This document shows, in pieces, positions 62,181-64,000 of a stretch of 64,000 nucleotides of DNA. Numbering within the stretch: position 1 is the first letter of the stretch; every line of letters starts with the position of its first letter. The notes under the pieces are model-generated. The model did no database searches. It was not told where the DNA came from and saw only the letters and a list, made by a program, of their open reading frames with translations. The position numbers and the translations under genes were made by a program. This DNA is from UBA7236 sp964638865 (GTDB taxonomy: Bacteria; Bacteroidota; Bacteroidia; Chitinophagales; BACL12): NCBI GenBank assembly GCA_964638865.1, contig CAZXBG010000001.1, positions 32,619-96,618 of the forward strand, read 5' to 3'.

Positions 62181-63998
62181 TCAAAAAGCCTGCATTTCCA
62201 CCAAACGAGCATAAAGTCCATTTTTTGCAATCAATGCATTATGATTTCCGCGTTCCACTATTTTTCCCTCTTGCATCACAATTATTTCATCGGCATATTG
62301 TATGGTTGATAAACGATGGGCTATTACGATGGATGTTCTGTTCTTCATTAATTTAAATAAGGCATCCTGCACTAACTTTTCGTTTTCAGTATCCAAGGAA
62401 GAAGTTGCTTCATCCAAAATAAGTATGGGTGGATTTTTATAAATAGCTCTTGCAATGGTAATTCTTTGCCTTTCCCCACCACTTAATTTTGAGCCCCTGT
62501 CGCCAATTACCGTTTGATACCCGTTCTCCAATCGCATGATAAACTCATGTGCGTTCGCCACTTTTGCCGCTTTAATTACATCCTCTTCAATTGCAAAATC
62601 AATTCCGAAAGCGATGTTATTATAAACTGTATCATTAAATAAAATAGATTCCTGCGTTACTATTCCGAGTTGGTTTCGAAGACTTGTTATACGAAGGTCA
62701 CGAATATTATAATCATCAATTAAAATTTCCCCATCAGTTACATCATGAAATCTCGCCAGCAAGTCAGCAAAGGTAGACTTACCTGATCCTGATGGACCTA
62801 CCAATGCTACCATTTTGCCTTTGTCAATTTTAATATTGATATTATTTAACACAAGGTTTTCTGCATATCTGAAACTAACATTTCTATATTCCACTGCATT
62901 GGTAAATGTTTTAATATTTGTTGCGTGTAAGCTTTCCTTAATATTAATTTCCGCATCCATAATAACTTCAATGCGCTCCAGTGAGGCGATTCCGCGTTGT
63001 ATATAAAAGTAGGAATTTGCCACGTTGCGTGCAGGACCTAACATATTGGCAAAAACTAAAATGTACCCTATAAATATATCTGCAGTAAAATTATTCTTCC
63101 CATCAATAATAATACCTCCTCCATAATACAACAACGCCGAAATTACACAAATACTTAGAAATTCAATTAACGGACTTGACAATTGCAATCTGCGTAAGGC
63201 ACTTGTTGCAAAATATTCCAATGATTTATTTTCTCTCACAAATTTTGCTTTTTGATACCGTTCTGCATTAAAAGCTTTTATTATTCTCAAACCGGAAAGT
63301 GATTCTTCAAACAAAGACATTAAATAACCCAATTGATTTTGTTCTTTTTTAGATTTCCTGCGCAGTGATTTTCCGATCCTGCCAATTACAAAACCAGCTA
63401 CAGGCAATAAAATAAAAACAAAAACGGTGAGTTCGACACTTATCAACAGCATCGCAATAAAAAAACACAACATGGTAACCGGATCGCGAAAGGTAGATTC
63501 CAATGTATTCATGATACTGGTTTCCACTTCTTTAACATCCGTACTCATACGCGCAATGATATCACCCTTGCGTGTTTCACTAAAATAAGAAAGTGGTAAT
63601 TGTAATATTTTATCAAACACTCCCTGACGCAATTCCCTTACAACACCAGTTCTTAGCGGAGCTAAAAAATACAATGCCAGATATCGAAAAATATTTTTAA
63701 TAAAAAACATTACAACAACGGAAACACAAACAATAAGAAGTCCCGAAGCCTTACCATGAACCGCAACATAAGCTGCAAATTCATAATTAAAATACCCCAT
63801 CAGTTCCTTTAGGTTCCAACTCAACTCCGGTTGTTCTGTAGGCACCTTTACCATGTCAAAAATGATTTGAAGAAAGGGAATCACCATTAAAATTGAAAAC
63901 AGATTGAAAAATGCGTAGAAGAGATTAAAAGTAAAATTGAGTATTGCGTAGCGTTTAAATCGCCCTACATATTTCAGAATCCGGAGATAACTTTTCAT
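62181..63998 (-). CDS. ABC exporter, MsbA/lipid-exporter type
   Basis: The 605-residue half-transporter has six membrane helices (about 18-315) fused to a nucleotide-binding domain. The domain shows Walker A GPSGSGKST, signature LSGGERQRI and Walker B ILILDEATSSLD. The H-loop is in IVIAHRLST. It resembles MsbA-like exporters that flip lipid A or other lipids across the inner membrane, though drug and peptide exporters share this architecture. The ATG lies 3 nt from the window end, so the coding frame is complete but its promoter is outside. Confidence 0.88.
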   Translation of the reverse strand: MKSYLRILKYVGRFKRYAILNFTFNLFYAFFNLFSILMVIPFLQIIFDMVKVPTEQPELSWNLKELMGYFNYEFAAYVAVHGKASGLLIVCVSVVVMFFIKNIFRYLALYFLAPLRTGVVRELRQGVFDKILQLPLSYFSETRKGDIIARMSTDVKEVETSIMNTLESTFRDPVTMLCFFIAMLLISVELTVFVFILLPVAGFVIGRIGKSLRRKSKKEQNQLGYLMSLFEESLSGLRIIKAFNAERYQKAKFVRENKSLEYFATSALRRLQLSSPLIEFLSICVISALLYYGGGIIIDGKNNFTADIFIGYILVFANMLGPARNVANSYFYIQRGIASLERIEVIMDAEINIKESLHATNIKTFTNAVEYRNVSFRYAENLVLNNINIKIDKGKMVALVGPSGSGKSTFADLLARFHDVTDGEILIDDYNIRDLRITSLRNQLGIVTQESILFNDTVYNNIAFGIDFAIEEDVIKAAKVANAHEFIMRLENGYQTVIGDRGSKLSGGERQRITIARAIYKNPPILILDEATSSLDTENEKLVQDALFKLMKNRTSIVIAHRLSTIQYADEIIVMQEGKIVERGNHNALIAKNGLYARLVEMQAF

Positions 63999-64000
63999 AA

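Overview
The window is a low-GC chromosomal segment of a Bacteroidota bacterium, most likely a free-living Bacteroidia or Chitinophagia/Saprospiria-type lineage known from a metagenome scaffold (there is one run of exactly 100 N). The assignment rests on type IX secretion (T9SS) C-terminal sorting domains on several secreted proteins, -7 promoter boxes of the form TAnnTTTG, absence of Shine-Dalgarno sequences, DUF5723 and Omp28-like proteins, and the fused str-S10 ribosomal operon without tuf.

Layout. 1-4.9 kb: rpsL-rpsG-fusA-rpsJ-rplC-rplD-rplW on the minus strand behind two promoters. 5-12.3 kb: secreted-protein zone with a chimeric T9SS remnant, a 1435-residue PhoX/MopE mosaic and a protein-glutaminase-like lipoprotein. 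12.5-22.2 kb: housekeeping genes (MBL hydrolase, PepP, PurS, RsmI, GlcD-like oxidase), a toxin-antitoxin pair whose PIN toxin carries a nonsense codon, and an unusual J-domain/phosphatidylserine synthase fusion. 22.4-29.4 kb: T9SS cargo genes and a membrane protein. 29.8-36.4 kb: beta-oxidation operon tetR-fadN-[IVP gene]-fadA-fadE. 36.5-40.2 kb: lipoprotein paralogues (one interrupted by a stop), purD and metF. 40.6-45.3 kb: four-gene cell-envelope operon. 45.5-54.3 kb: xseAB, birA, rsfS-ftsH, LUD protein, lpxH and prfA. 54.5-59.3 kb: nucleotide-sugar/KDO genes (ugd, UDP-glucuronate decarboxylase, kdsD) and a biotin carrier protein. 59.4-64 kb: M1 aminopeptidase lipoprotein and an MsbA-type ABC exporter.

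The most interesting structure is a set of short-word arrays (7- or 8-bp words repeated 2-8 times) in intergenic spaces. Many start exactly at, or 0-1 nt after, the stop codon of a gene. Three pairs are in inverted orientation and enclose small cassettes of about 170-600 bp. Two of these carry a four-helix-bundle gene of the 23S rRNA intervening-sequence-protein (IVP/Avd-like) family and one is empty. A further array runs directly into the assembly gap. Each locus uses its own word. This looks like a family of small cassettes targeted to gene 3' ends; I do not know a description of it.

Second in interest is the in-frame J-domain-PssA fusion. Third is a recurrent promoter-to-start geometry (-7 box, 4 nt, ATG) implying leaderless mRNAs. 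No tRNA, rRNA, CRISPR array or transposase gene was seen.
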